A stretch of 64,000 bases of DNA from Craspedostauros australis (GCA_026770025.1 JAMXDE010000046.1:124001-188000), one strand, 5' to 3'. Shown: positions 9,201 to 19,611, counted from the first letter of the stretch. Notes: generated by a model from the letters alone, not told the origin. A program made the numbers and translations.

Positions 9201-12200
9201 TTAGTTACTCAGAGAACAGGCTCCTGGATCAGGGCCGGGACAATCACCGGCGCCACTGATGGTGTATGTCATAGTGTCGCCACCGCCGCAATCGTATTGT
9301 CTCAGACATTCCTGGCATGATGAAGCACCCCCACAGGCTCTCTCCTTGATGACAATGTCATTGGCGATAGTTTCATTGTGGGCAACATCCTCGCATGCGC
9401 TTTCGCCATCGCAAGCACCCTGTTCAATGAGCAAGCTTCCTTCAATTTTGATTCCCATAAAACTAGTCCTCGCATGTGCCCGCTGGCAAGCATATTCTCC
9501 GTGGCATGCGTTCTCCCCAATTGTAATGTCTGCCACGATCGGTGATGTCGTATCACCCTGACTGTTGCGTCTGCCAAGAAAGTAGCATGCATCGTCGCCA
9601 TCGCAAGCCCCACTCTTAATTCTCACATTGCCAAAGATATTAAGGCCAAGGCTACAGCAACTGAATGACCCATGGCATGCCTTTGGTCCAATCACCCAGT
9701 ACCCGATCTTGACATCAGGGTGTGGGATGCTGTTGAATCCGCCCAGTGAACCACAGGCCTCATCGCCGACGCAACTCTCGATGATGATGGTATCAGGGAC
9801 CATCCTACCGCACAGGGCGCCCTCCATGCAGGAATTCTCGCTGACTGTCATCACACCAGGAGGAAAAGTGTCACAATAACCGGAATCTGTGCAACAATCC
9901 GTGCCACAAGCCTCCCGCAATGGATCTTCACTCCCAGTGAATAGTCTTGTACCTTTTGCCACAGTTTTCACCAGTAGCTCAGTTATGTCGCGATCGTTCT
10001 TGATCTTGTCGAATCGGGCTTGAGCTTCCCCAATTGCCACTATCCCAGGAGTGTCATCATCGTTGCAACCAAAGATGCTCTTGATCATTCTATCTCCATT
10101 GCCAGGTAGACCTTCGACTGCATCAACGAAATCCGCGCACGCACCATCGCTCTCATTGCAGAAGACCTGATCAGATATCGTGTTGAAAGTCGATGCCACA
10201 TTCCCCGGACCTTCGAGGCATCCAACCTCAAGTCCAGGCGTGGTGGTTGGCATGGTGCTTGGCATGGTGCTTGGCGCCTGAGAACGCGAAGGAGACGAGC
10301 TTGGTCGATCAGTTGGCATGGTGGTCGGAATGGGCGTAGGGTTGGACGACACAGTGGGAAGTGGGGTTGGAAAGAAGGTAGGACACTCTGTTGGCAACAT
10401 GTCCTTACCAACGCAATACTTCTCCACCTTGTCACCCGTTGGAAGGAAGTTTGTGTCTCTGCCTCCCTTGGGACAGGCTCCCTCCGCATCACTGATCACA
10501 TACACCGCATCATGATCGCACCCCGACTTCGTCATACATGCCCAACAGCTCTGATCACCGCCGCACCCACCAGGAGGGACGATGATATCCGTCTTCATCC
10601 TGTCATTCAAGCCAAGCTTCTCGCATGAGCCTTCATCAGCACAGCCACCATCACCGATGGTCAGGCTTCCTTCACGCTTGCCACCAGGAAAACTACTCAC
10701 AGTGGAATGGGCATCCTTGCAGGCATTGCTGCCAACGCAAGCATTCGGGCCAATATCGATGTGACTTCGATAGCGAAAGGATGGTGCTGACTGTTTGACA
10801 CGGCGGCCAGCTGAGTAGCATGCTTTGGGGCTGATGCATGCGCCAGTCTGGATGGTCACATCACCGTGTGATCGATGCCCCACCCCCTCACAGGATTGCG
10901 TGTTGGTACATGCGCCTTCACCAACGAATGTCACTCCAGTGATGAAAGGATTGATCTCGTTCTGATTCATGGATTCGCATGCACTCACGCCAGTGCAAGA
11001 GGCATCGAGGATGAGAGGGTTCGGTCCCATGTCTTTGCATGCGCTGTCACCGACACACGCAGTGACGGCAACGGTCATGAATGGCGGATAGTTGGAGTTG
11101 GAAGCAGAAGCGGTGATTGAGGTGCATCCTGCTGATCCTTGGCAGCATGGATTGGCGGCGGGAGGAGACAGGGCCATCCCGATGGACATGCATGCCGCCT
11201 TCATCGCATCCGGTTGCTCAGTGACGAGGACAGTATTGGTGGTCGCCACCAGAGTGAGTTGCTCAGCAAGGATATCGCTGGTTGCGTACTTGTGGAAGAG
11301 CTTGCGCGCCGCACCTTCTCCCAAGTTCCCTGCACATCCGAAGAAGTTCTGCAGCGCCATGGATTCCCTCACAGCGGTCACTGCCTTGCGGCATGATGGC
11401 TTGGCGGAGTTGCAGATGATGGTCTTGGGTTTGGTCTCTTCTGGTGTGAGAATGGTGACGCCGTCAGGCTTGCAGACAACGGAGATGATGGAATCAAAGT
11501 CCATTGGGGGAGATGACGGAGATGATGTTGGCGGCACAGTGGGTGCAGCCATGGGAGGGGAGGTCGGGGAGCGTGTGGGATCGACCGTTGGATGGGCGCT
11601 TGGAATCCATGTGGGCGTGGTAGTGAGATCTGTAGCCTCCTTGGAAGTTGAAGGCATTTGTGATGGCGGAATGGAGGGTTCCAAGAAGCCGTTCTTGTTT
11701 GTTTTGGCTCCCTTGTTGTTGCCGGCGCCGAAAGCGGCCTTGAGGGTGCGAGTAGCTTGTAACGCCAGGTGCATCTCATCGACTGTGTCTGCGGTCGTAT
11801 CTCCAGAGAGGCGCGCTTCCGCCATTGTCATGAAGGTGACAAGGAGAGTGGTGATGATGATGGTCTTGACGTTGATCATCTTGATCATCTTGATTTTCAT
11901 GTTGTGCTTATGTGATTGAGTGATGGAGAATGCTGTTGCTGTTGGTGGTGATGTTGCTGTTGCTGTTGCTGTTGCTTTCCGATTCGAATTGGAGTTTGTT
12001 GATTTTGTGGAAAGAGTGGTGGTAGCAATCATTTTGCCTCCAGTGTTGCCCCCAGTGTTGCCTCCACACGATGCCAAAGGGCAAGGCCTCGTCTGTTGAA
12101 GTAGTGCAGCCCATGTTTGATTCTGTGTGTGATGCTGCCTGGTTCGTGCCATTCCGGCAAGTGATGGATCCCTCTTTCATCCCTTGTTTCTGTTGACTCG

Positions 12201-12820
12201 TCTTTGCTCAGAAACGACATGTGAATGCGATTGCCAACTGATGAGAGTATCAAGCAGAATGAACCCGTGGCTGAAGAGGAGCATGCGTAGTCGTAAGGTA
12301 TGCAGAGTGTCATGTTTCGCATCACCTTGAATTGCACACTGATCTCAACTGCGATTGAAGTCTGTGTGTATCTCCAAGTTGGAACCGAAGTACCAGAAAT
12401 CACCGACTGCTCTCCGCATGCAGGATGGATACGTTCGCATCGCGTGTTGACCGTGTGCGACGTTGCTCATGGTATTGCTGAACCTTCGCCAAATCAAAAT
12501 GACATGGGCCTACCCCGGTCCGTGCTCCTCTCTGTTCCTTTGCTCTTGACTTTGATCTTGATTTTGATCTTGCCCTTGTCCCATGAGAGTCTCGATGTAT
12601 CATTGCAGACGCACTTCGCTGCACATCTCAGACCACCACACCATCTTGATTGCCGGCACCCGCCGAGGACTTCAAAGTGTGTGTGGTTGGGACAGAGGAT
12701 TCTCAATCGAAACGATGTGGTTGTGGGAAAGAAGAGAAGAAACAAAGTTGCGGTAATTGCGTATTTCTTTCGGATACTGAGATCATTCGATGCTGTCGTC
12801 CGTCTAGCTGAATGCGACCT
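8966..12820. repeat. Left arm of a ~3.85-kb inverted duplication
   Basis: This segment is repeated in reverse orientation at about 25254-29098. The outer edge is where AATGGAGTTGGTGGTTGG begins to match in both arms; the inner edge is after AGCTGAATGCGACCT. The match covers the whole secreted-protein gene plus about 230 bp of 3' flank and 930 bp of 5' flank, so the promoter was copied too. The encoded proteins are about 95% identical by eye. I see no transposase, no terminal inverted repeats and no target-site duplication, so a segmental duplication is likelier than a mobile element. Twelve kilobases of unrelated genes separate the arms. Confidence 0.85.
9201..11888 (-). CDS. Secreted Cys-rich repeat protein, copy 1 (left arm)
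   Basis: The product has 895 residues. I start it at the ATG of MIKMINVKTIIITT because the signal peptide begins there and the two arms agree from this point; the longer in-frame extension to 12152 is not preserved in the other arm. After the signal peptide (ending near MAEA) come a basic Gly/Lys segment and a Pro/Thr/Ser stalk. Two homologous modules of about 330 residues then follow, split by a second PTxxPT stalk. Each module is built of repeats of the form GAC-x-G-x2-AC (ACVGDSACKDMG, NACVGSNACKDAH, SCVGDEACGSLG, ACDGDDACYFLG) alternating with beta-strand-like IxVxxG stretches, which suggests a disulfide-rich solenoid. I see no membrane anchor. Extracellular or wall-associated function is inferred from the signal and stalks only. 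Confidence 0.75.
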   Translation of the reverse strand: MIKMINVKTIIITTLLVTFMTMAEARLSGDTTADTVDEMHLALQATRTLKAAFGAGNNKGAKTNKNGFLEPSIPPSQMPSTSKEATDLTTTPTWIPSAHPTVDPTRSPTSPPMAAPTVPPTSSPSSPPMDFDSIISVVCKPDGVTILTPEETKPKTIICNSAKPSCRKAVTAVRESMALQNFFGCAGNLGEGAARKLFHKYATSDILAEQLTLVATTNTVLVTEQPDAMKAACMSIGMALSPPAANPCCQGSAGCTSITASASNSNYPPFMTVAVTACVGDSACKDMGPNPLILDASCTGVSACESMNQNEINPFITGVTFVGEGACTNTQSCEGVGHRSHGDVTIQTGACISPKACYSAGRRVKQSAPSFRYRSHIDIGPNACVGSNACKDAHSTVSSFPGGKREGSLTIGDGGCADEGSCEKLGLNDRMKTDIIVPPGGCGGDQSCWACMTKSGCDHDAVYVISDAEGACPKGGRDTNFLPTGDKVEKYCVGKDMLPTECPTFFPTPLPTVSSNPTPIPTTMPTDRPSSSPSRSQAPSTMPSTMPTTTPGLEVGCLEGPGNVASTFNTISDQVFCNESDGACADFVDAVEGLPGNGDRMIKSIFGCNDDDTPGIVAIGEAQARFDKIKNDRDITELLVKTVAKGTRLFTGSEDPLREACGTDCCTDSGYCDTFPPGVMTVSENSCMEGALCGRMVPDTIIIESCVGDEACGSLGGFNSIPHPDVKIGYWVIGPKACHGSFSCCSLGLNIFGNVRIKSGACDGDDACYFLGRRNSQGDTTSPIVADITIGENACHGEYACQRAHARTSFMGIKIEGSLLIEQGACDGESACEDVAHNETIANDIVIKERACGGASSCQECLRQYDCGGGDTMTYTISGAGDCPGPDPGACSLSN

Positions 12821-13117
12821 TTAGACATCTCCAAACACGCCCATGTTGCGATGCGTTTCCACGCATCGATTGTGGTGTTACTGTTGCGACTGGATGCTTC
12901 GTGAAGGTTCCAATTCGTGTCATGGGAACAGTCTGATTCGTGGCACAACAAAAGTATCTTTTCCGCAATGTTCTACAACAAGGACACCACATGCAACCGC
13001 GTGGATGGGAACCCACAAGGAGAGACTCTCGCACCCATCACAACACAATGACAGCAACGACAAGAATCACCATAAATTAGAACGAAGACAACCACAGACA
13101 CCCCTGCAAAGTCCGAA
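11889..13117. other. Divergent intergenic region, partly duplicated
   Basis: The left 930 bp (to about 12820) belong to the inverted duplication and hold the 5' flank of the secreted gene, including GTTGCT/GCTGTT trinucleotide runs near 11930-11980 and a CCAGTGTTGCC doublet near 12040-12062. The right ~300 bp are unique and should contain the promoter of the oxidoreductase gene. No other gene is supported. Confidence 0.5.
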
Positions 13118-14640
13118 ATGATGCTACCATCCACCATGAAAGCAGCGCAAGGCAGCGGATACGGCGACCCGAATGATGTCCTGACGGTGCAAGACAACGT
13201 GCCTCTCCTCTCCCTCAAGGAGGCCGTGCCCAATCCCAAGCAACGCCGATCGCGCATGATCATCCGCACCTTGTCGGTCGCTCTGGCCCCCGGCGACTGC
13301 CGCGTCATGTCGGGCAAGACGAGGGAGTTCCAAGGCCCGCCGTCCTTCCCCTACATCCCTGCCGGCGATTGCAGCGGCATCATCGTGGAACTGCCCGAAG
13401 ACTACGACGACGGATACTTCCAAGTCGGAGATTACGTCGCGGCGCGCTTCGATGCCGTGCCGCGCGGCGCCTTGGCCGAATACGCCGTGATCAGCATGAA
13501 CGTCTGCGACAAGGTGGGTCAACCGTCGATGTCACCAGACGAGGCCGCGACATTGGCCAGCGCATCGCCCGCCACCGTGTTGGCCGATCGCTGCACGGGC
13601 AAGCGCGTCCTCGTGCTGGGTGCCAACGGCGGACAAGGCAGTCACTTCTGTCAACTCGCACGTCGCAACGGCGCCGCCTACATCGTGGGCGTCTCGGAAG
13701 ATCCGGAACGTCTGCTGAAGGCACCGATCGCATGCGACAAGGCGATCGATTACACGCAGCACGACGTGTGGACATTACCCGAGTTTCAGAAGAACCCGTT
13801 CGACACCGTCGTCGATCTGGCCTGCGGCGGATGGCTCAAGCTGCAGAGGAGCGGGGCATCGACGATCGTGAAACCCGCCGTGGATGGCGGGCGGTACCTC
13901 ACGATGTGTCCCGACGAGCCAATCTTCGAGGCGCACTCCTTGTGGAGCATCCTGAGCATCTTCCTGTTTCCGCCTTTGTGGAGGGCCTTCAAATCTCGTG
14001 TTTGGACGACCAGGACGCTGCCGAAGTACACCTACGTCATGGGTTTGACCAGCACTCGAGACGTGATGACAAAGTAAGTGCGATTGGTGACATTTAACGA
14101 TGTTGCATTTCCGTTGCATTGCATGGCATGTGCATTGTCGATTGGAGCCATCCAAGCGCAGGCTGTCTGATTCTCTCCTTGAAGAGAGAGAGAGAGAGAG
14201 CATCACAATCGAAGCCGGTTGAAAGCGCCGCCGAACAGCACGATCTTCGCTCCACCTCTGCAGCTTCACTCATGATACGCCATTCCCATTGTGCGCTCAA
14301 TCCATGTCTGACTCTGCCATCAAATTGCATTGCATCACACAACATCGCATGAAATCGTATTGAAATTCAATACACGTGTGATCGACAACAACACACTCGG
14401 ACATATGCGTACTATCATACGTACGATCTACTGTACTATCCCATACATTCTATTCTATTCTATTGTATTTCATTCCGTCGCAGAACATTGGGTCTGGCCA
14501 GCGAGGGCAAGCTGCAGGCCGTGATGGACACGAAAGGGCCGTTTCCATTCACCACGCAAGGCGTGAGAGCTGCCTTCGAACGACAAGCAAGTCGACACGC
14601 CAAAGGAAAAGTGGTGATTCAGGTCGGAAAGAAAGACTGA
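13118..14640 (+). CDS. MDR-superfamily NAD(P)H quinone-oxidoreductase-like protein, two exons
   Basis: Exon 1 is 13118-14073 and exon 2 is 14484-14640, giving 370 residues. The 410-nt intron has donor AAA|GTAAGT and acceptor CGCAG|AAC. Without splicing the frame stops just after VMT-K; splicing restores the family's C-terminus (GVRAAFERQASRHAKGKVVI). The start MMLPSTMKAAQG could also be the third Met (MKAAQGSGYG), the usual family start. The N-terminal GroES-like domain has RTLSVALAPGDCRVMSG and PYIPAGDCSGIIVE. The Rossmann domain has VLVLGANGGQGSH at about 164-176. The Cys/His set that binds catalytic zinc in alcohol dehydrogenases is not evident, which fits the zinc-independent quinone oxidoreductase branch. 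Substrate is unknown. A hydrophobic stretch near ILSIFLFPPLW is also typical of this branch. The intron contains a GA run near 14184. Confidence 0.85.
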
Positions 14641-15571
14641 GTTGAGGCCAAACAATTAGTCCGGTTAAACTGCGGTAAAATAAATTAGACGGCAATATAA
14701 ATTGAGTCTTGTGAAAATGTGCAACGAAGACACCACGTTGATATCGTGACTGAATGTAGTTCTATATGCATCTATATTGAATGTCTGCCGAAGATTACGA
14801 AGAATCCAATCGAACACAACAATTCGACACTTCTGCGTGGATGCCAGCTCCAACTTCGCCTGGTACGCTTCGCAACAACAGCGACACCAAGAACGTGAAC
14901 GGCGCAAACAGCGGAAGAGGGCTCTCCCCAAGGGGTTGGTTGGCTGCCAAGCAACGATCGAGAACACCTCCACCGCAGAGTTCGCTGGCATTTCGTCAGA
15001 CCCAGACATTCACATCATCGCCAACCGAGGACTGCGCAAGTGTGCACCCTTGCTTCCCATCGGATCAGCACATCGACACATCGACACATCGACACATCAA
15101 CAACAACCTGGCAATACCAAAACAGAGAACTATACTCCACATACCCGTTCATAGATCGTACTGGGCGAGTGCAAGTGCACCCTTGTGACCTTGAGGGTGT
15201 TCGCATGGACACAGCAGACTGCGATCTACCGATACGAGCATCAGTACTCATTCCCACGCTCATACTCGCACTTGTAGTCGTATAATACTTCCGACCGTAT
15301 TCAGCCTGTTCGACACAGCCTCCAAACCGCCCCCATACTCTGATAATCCGCAGCCAGAATCCCTCGCGAGTGACTTTGCACCCAAGCAACCCATCGTCGC
15401 ATCTCGGTGAGTCTAGCGGCTGGGCAATCGCACTGGCATCTACTGACATCGACTGACATCAACGCTGGGTGTCTACCACCATCAATAGCATTGTCAGAAG
15501 CATTGTCAGAAGCATTGTCAGAAGCATTATATAACGATCTATACAATAGATTGTATACACGGAATACCACC
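14641..15571. other. Intergenic region with two short tandem repeats
   Basis: This is the region between two plus-strand genes. It holds an 8-bp tandem repeat (unit ACATCGAC, about 15070-15100) and, in the probable 5' UTR of the next gene, a 12-bp tandem repeat (15488-15528). A 100-codon-scale frame near 14781-15188 lacks recognisable features. The next gene's frame is open back to 15407 but only from GTG. Confidence 0.45.
15488..15528. repeat. 12-bp tandem repeat, three full units
   Basis: The unit GCATTGTCAGAA occurs three times head to tail and is followed by a five-base partial unit. It ends about 43 bp before the ATG of the CRAL-TRIO/DUF6824 gene, so it is in the likely 5' UTR or core promoter. 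Confidence 0.9.
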
Positions 15572-17596
15572 ATGATGGGAACGAACGGAATGACAACTGC
15601 GCAGGCTCCGCACAACCCCCAGTTCATCCACAAGCGACACCATCAGGAGCTCAGCAACTACTACAGAGGCGACGACGGCTACTTCTCCTCGGGATCATCC
15701 GCCAGCGATTACACGGACGACGATGCCAGTTTCGGTTCCTTCTTTTGCCAGAGACAGCAGAAGCGGCGCGGCAGCGGAGGCAGGGACTCCGCCGGATGCC
15801 TGTCGGCCTTCGCGGCTCCCCCGGCCACCACCAAGGTCATCAGCGAGGACATCACCGAAGGCCAGAAGCTCATCGTGGAGGAGCTCAACAAGCTCACCTT
15901 CCAGGAGCGCGAGAATGCCTACTCCGACGTGCACGGCGTGTCCGGCGAGGACGATGAACCACCGCAGTTCGTCGCATCCAAGCTCCACGAGCTGCAGATC
16001 CAGATCGACCACCACATCCCCGACGAGGGCAAGCTCGAGTACCTCGAGGCCTACGCCATGTCGCCGCAGTACTGCAACAACCGCAGGCTGCGCCTGGCCT
16101 TCCTCAGGGCCTGCCGCTTCGACGCCAGCGACGCCGCCCAGCGCATCACGCTGCATTTCCGCATGAAGAAGGAGTACTTCGGCAGCGCCAAGCTCGTGCA
16201 GGACATCACGCTCGACGATCTCGACGAGGAGGACAAGCGCACGCTCTACAGCGGCGGCTTCTACTTCTTCCGCAACTGCAAGGACCGCGCGGGGCGCACC
16301 ATCCTCTTCAACCTCATGCGCAGCGTCAAGTACGAATCGCCCCACAAATCGGTGCGCGCCTTCTGGTACATGGACATGAACACCATCCTGGGCGACGAGA
16401 CGACGCAGAAGAAGGGCATCGTCGTCATCGCCTACAACGTCGGTCCACACGCCCTGCAGCATTTTGATATGGAGCATCGGCGGCGCGTCGTGCAGCTCGT
16501 CTCGTGTCTGCCATTCCGGCTCACCGCCTTGCACACGTGTTACAGCGATCCCGCCCTCACACCCTATCTGTCGGGCATTCAAAAGAAGTTTCACAAGGAT
16601 ATCATGGTGCGGTATCGCACGCATTATGGTACGTGCATACTCGTATTCGTATGTTGTTGGTTGGAGTTTGTGCAATGTATCACTGCTGTTGTGTATTGTA
16701 CGAGCCAGTCTATGTTCTGCTTTCTCACTCTCCCCTCTCATCTTTGTAATGTTCAAATCTCGTCGATACGACTTGCCAACTGCGTCACAGGATCGCATAC
16801 GGAGTGCCAGTATGCGCTCATGCAATTTGGCATCCCGGCATCGATACTTCCCATGGATGCGGAGGGCAATCTCAAGCAAGAAATGTTTGCGAGGCAGATG
16901 GAGAGGCTGGTGTTGGATCATTTCACCATCGAGGAGGAATACGCGGATGATCCATTCGATGACAGCGAGGACCATCATGCTGCTGTCAACGAAGACGACG
17001 AATTTGACAAGGACATCGCGGAGCTCGTTGCGCCTGTGCCGGTTGATGAGAATTGCAACGGTCACATGAACGCGATGAACATCATGCCATCCGCGTTCAT
17101 GGTCGCGAACGATCCCGGCGCAATCCCAAACGCGATGAATGGAAATGCCACCATGCTTCCGATCCAACAAAATGCCCAATCCAACGCGGTAACGACAACC
17201 ACATCGGATGCCAAAAATACCAAACCAAGCAATGGTTCAAAAGCGAATGGCAAATCCAAACCGAAACTCATCAAAACATCCGATCTCGTGCGCGAGGTCA
17301 ACCCCACCGACGTGCTCTTCGGACGCGGCCGCCCCATCCAGAGCCACCCAGGCAACATCAAGTTCCTCTCCATCCTCGACGAGCATCGCTTTGCCTACGA
17401 TTCGGCGCGCAACGACGAGAAGAAGGCCATCTCGGCCGAGGTTGTGCGCATCGTCAAGACGTCGAACGGACGATTCCTCAAGCAAGGCAAGCAGGGCAAA
17501 CCTTGGGAAGAGGCCAGTGACGAGGAGGCGCGGTTGAAGGTCAGCAATGCATTCCGCACGCGACGGCATCTCGCGAAGAAGATCGCGAGCAATTGA
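15572..17596 (+). CDS. CRAL-TRIO (Sec14-like) lipid-binding protein fused to a DUF6824 domain, two exons
   Basis: Exon 1 is 15572-16628 and exon 2 is 16791-17596, giving 620 residues. The start ATG sits in a good context (ACCACCATGATGG). CRAL-TRIO N-terminal helices (RRLRLAFLRACRFDASDA) lie near 165-200 and the lipid-binding core near 205-375 (GGFYFFRNCKDRAGRTILFN, WYMDMNTIL, CLPFRLTALHTCY, FHKDIMVRYRTHYGSHTE). An acidic, Asn-rich linker follows. A DUF6824 domain ends the protein (about 519-620: NPTDVLFGRGR, HPGNIKFL, GRFLKQ). Sec14-type domains bind or exchange phosphoinositides and other lipids; DUF6824 is a presumed regulatory domain common in diatoms. The pairing could link lipid sensing to gene control, but that is inference. 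The 162-nt intron has GT-AG ends, is a multiple of three and contains no stop, so the unspliced frame also reads through. Confidence 0.8.
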   Translation: MMGTNGMTTAQAPHNPQFIHKRHHQELSNYYRGDDGYFSSGSSASDYTDDDASFGSFFCQRQQKRRGSGGRDSAGCLSAFAAPPATTKVISEDITEGQKLIVEELNKLTFQERENAYSDVHGVSGEDDEPPQFVASKLHELQIQIDHHIPDEGKLEYLEAYAMSPQYCNNRRLRLAFLRACRFDASDAAQRITLHFRMKKEYFGSAKLVQDITLDDLDEEDKRTLYSGGFYFFRNCKDRAGRTILFNLMRSVKYESPHKSVRAFWYMDMNTILGDETTQKKGIVVIAYNVGPHALQHFDMEHRRRVVQLVSCLPFRLTALHTCYSDPALTPYLSGIQKKFHKDIMVRYRTHYGTCILVFVCCWLEFVQCITAVVYCTSQSMFCFLTLPSHLCNVQISSIRLANCVTGSHTECQYALMQFGIPASILPMDAEGNLKQEMFARQMERLVLDHFTIEEEYADDPFDDSEDHHAAVNEDDEFDKDIAELVAPVPVDENCNGHMNAMNIMPSAFMVANDPGAIPNAMNGNATMLPIQQNAQSNAVTTTTSDAKNTKPSNGSKANGKSKPKLIKTSDLVREVNPTDVLFGRGRPIQSHPGNIKFLSILDEHRFAYDSARNDEKKAISAEVVRIVKTSNGRFLKQGKQGKPWEEASDEEARLKVSNAFRTRRHLAKKIASN

Positions 17597-17826
17597 GTGC
17601 TGCGGAAAGTGCAAGGTGATGCAGCAGCAATGAAAATGGCAGGGCATGGCATCACGTGGTATTGTGACAAAGGGGGATGAATGTAGAACTGTAAATACGA
17701 AGTAGGTACAATGTAATGCAAGTGTTCTGAACACATTGCGATATGACGACTATGTATGGGCCGAACTTGAATTCTATTGAGCTTGTAGGCGTAGTTGTAG
17801 TGGTGGTGATATCACACGATGCCTCG

Positions 17827-19611
17827 TCACTTATCCGCCACCGCGCTCTCCCTCACCACCAGTCGCCACCGATTCGAATTCGCGACGCGTTGAAAGTACA
17901 ACGGTTGCGACAATCGGGGTCCGAAAATCTCCACGGGCCGCGTCATGCCCATCCACATCAAAGTGCGCCGCACGCCGCGGCAGAACTCCGTCACGTTCTC
18001 TTCATGATACGGTGACGTCGACGTGTGTTGGATGAGCTGCTCGTCCGACTCCACATCGAGCAACCAATCCAGATCGGAATCGAGGCAATACCAAAAGGGG
18101 ATGAATTTGAGGACGCTGGTTGTTGCTGTTTCGCTGCTGCGCTGCGTCGATGCATGATTCATCTCATCGTGCGTGACGGCGAGCACCTGCGTGGGATCCT
18201 GTCCATGGCGGGCAATGGGATTCTTGCGAGCAGACGGCGCGGCCCACAACCGCGCTTGCCGCATCGTGTGCTGCGGTCCCATCAACAATTCCGCGACCTT
18301 GCGGACGCGAAGGACGGTGCCGTTATGTGTGTTGATGGCCAGTCCACGCACGAGCGGGCCCTTGCTGGAGCATTCCGTGTTGGAGCTGGAAATTAGACAA
18401 TTGACGAGCGAGAAGGTGATGGCATTCCTGTGCCGATCCGCCAATGCCGCGAGGAGATTGAGCAACCAGGCTGACAGCGGTCTGGATTTTTGTTTTGGAT
18501 CATCGAATCCGCCGACGACGTGCAGCTCCATGTGCACCATGGGCAGGTTGTTGGTCTGCAGTTCTCTTCGGTAGTACCGGAGATGGTGATCGACGATGCC
18601 TACCACGCAGTCCTTGTACTTTGGCGAATCCACATGAGACAGCGTGGAGAGAGGAGGTGGGTATGGAGACACTGTTGGTGATTCTAGCTGCACGTCGTCG
18701 TCGATCGATTTGATCGAGGAGGACGCAGATGCTGTTGGTGATGTGGAAGTCGATGCTGATGCTGATATTGGCTTTGGCGTTGTTGCCGTTGATGCTAATG
18801 TTGCTGCGGTAGAAGGTAGACTGCACGATGTCCCTGTGCCTGTCACCGACATGGATTCCACGGAATGTGGTTGAGTGGACGTTGCGCGAGGCAGATAAGA
18901 TCGCATGGCCAGCATGTGACATGTGGTGGCCTTGTGCGTGACGATCCATTCCGTTTGGTGGTGAGTGGCATGCACGAGCTCGCGCTGATTGGCGTAAATG
19001 ACTCGATCCGTTTCGGACTGTTCAAAGTCTCTGCCAGGCGACAGCGCGAGGCGCTTGGACGACGCATTGACCAGGTCCGCATGCTGCTGTACCAAGAAGG
19101 CATCGATGGGCATGCGAACTTCGTCGCTGCTGCGAGATCTTCTTCGCGAGGAGGGCAGTGACAGGAATTGCGGTGCGGTTGGTAGCGATTGATTCGTCGC
19201 ATGGTTGCTGGTGGCGTCGATCAGAATGCGCGTTTTGATGACAGTGGGGGTGTGCTGCTGCTCGTGATGCAGATGCAAGTACTGACCAGGATGGTGCTTG
19301 GAATGTTGCCGTCTTCGCTTGATGGCCGAGGCAGCCGAAGAAGCAGATGCGTGATGGGTGTCATGGGCACCGTTTCCTTTCGCGGAGGTTTCGTGCGGAT
19401 GGTCTTTCGAACGTGGCGACAGCATTGTTCGGAGGATGTGCTTTGCAGATTCCGACAACGACTTTGGCTTGCTCTTGTTCTTTGATCCATGATGATGGGT
19501 GCTCGCACTGTTGCTGCTCATGCCGGTGCTCGTACTTGCACTGGTGATCATACTTGCACTGGTGCTCGCTGTGATCTGGGATCGCCCACGGCCCCCGCTC
19601 TGTCCGTTCAT
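17827..19611 (-). CDS. NTAN1: Protein N-terminal asparagine amidohydrolase (NTAN1-like)
   Basis: The product has 594 residues and a single exon. The first ~165 residues are Ser/His/basic low complexity with no counterpart in the ~310-residue animal enzyme. The family core then begins: VIYANQRELVH (about 205-214) matches the YVQQRELAV block. KATTCHMLAMRS carries Cys231, aligned with the catalytic nucleophile of NTAN1. HMELHVVGGFDD matches RLEVHLVGGFSD, and GLAINTHNGTVLRV matches GIAVNIKTAEIYR. C-terminal blocks FIPFWYCLDSDLDWLL, STSPYHEENVTEF and RRTLMWMG also match. NTAN1 converts an exposed N-terminal Asn to Asp, the first step of the Asn branch of the N-degron pathway. A Ser/Thr-rich insert separates the catalytic Cys from the next core block. 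It is convergent with the CRAL-TRIO gene, 230 bp apart. Confidence 0.85.
   Translation of the reverse strand: MNGQSGGRGRSQITASTSASMITSASTSTGMSSNSASTHHHGSKNKSKPKSLSESAKHILRTMLSPRSKDHPHETSAKGNGAHDTHHASASSAASAIKRRRQHSKHHPGQYLHLHHEQQHTPTVIKTRILIDATSNHATNQSLPTAPQFLSLPSSRRRSRSSDEVRMPIDAFLVQQHADLVNASSKRLALSPGRDFEQSETDRVIYANQRELVHATHHQTEWIVTHKATTCHMLAMRSYLPRATSTQPHSVESMSVTGTGTSCSLPSTAATLASTATTPKPISASASTSTSPTASASSSIKSIDDDVQLESPTVSPYPPPLSTLSHVDSPKYKDCVVGIVDHHLRYYRRELQTNNLPMVHMELHVVGGFDDPKQKSRPLSAWLLNLLAALADRHRNAITFSLVNCLISSSNTECSSKGPLVRGLAINTHNGTVLRVRKVAELLMGPQHTMRQARLWAAPSARKNPIARHGQDPTQVLAVTHDEMNHASTQRSSETATTSVLKFIPFWYCLDSDLDWLLDVESDEQLIQHTSTSPYHEENVTEFCRGVRRTLMWMGMTRPVEIFGPRLSQPLYFQRVANSNRWRLVVRESAVADK

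Noticed and set aside
11889-12152. In-frame N-terminal extension of the left secreted protein
   Set aside because: The same reading frame is not kept in the right duplication arm, and the signal peptide begins at the later Met.
15695-17179. 494-codon minus-strand frame over the CRAL-TRIO/DUF6824 gene
   Set aside because: The opposite strand carries two recognisable domains; this frame is their antisense shadow and has no recognisable features.
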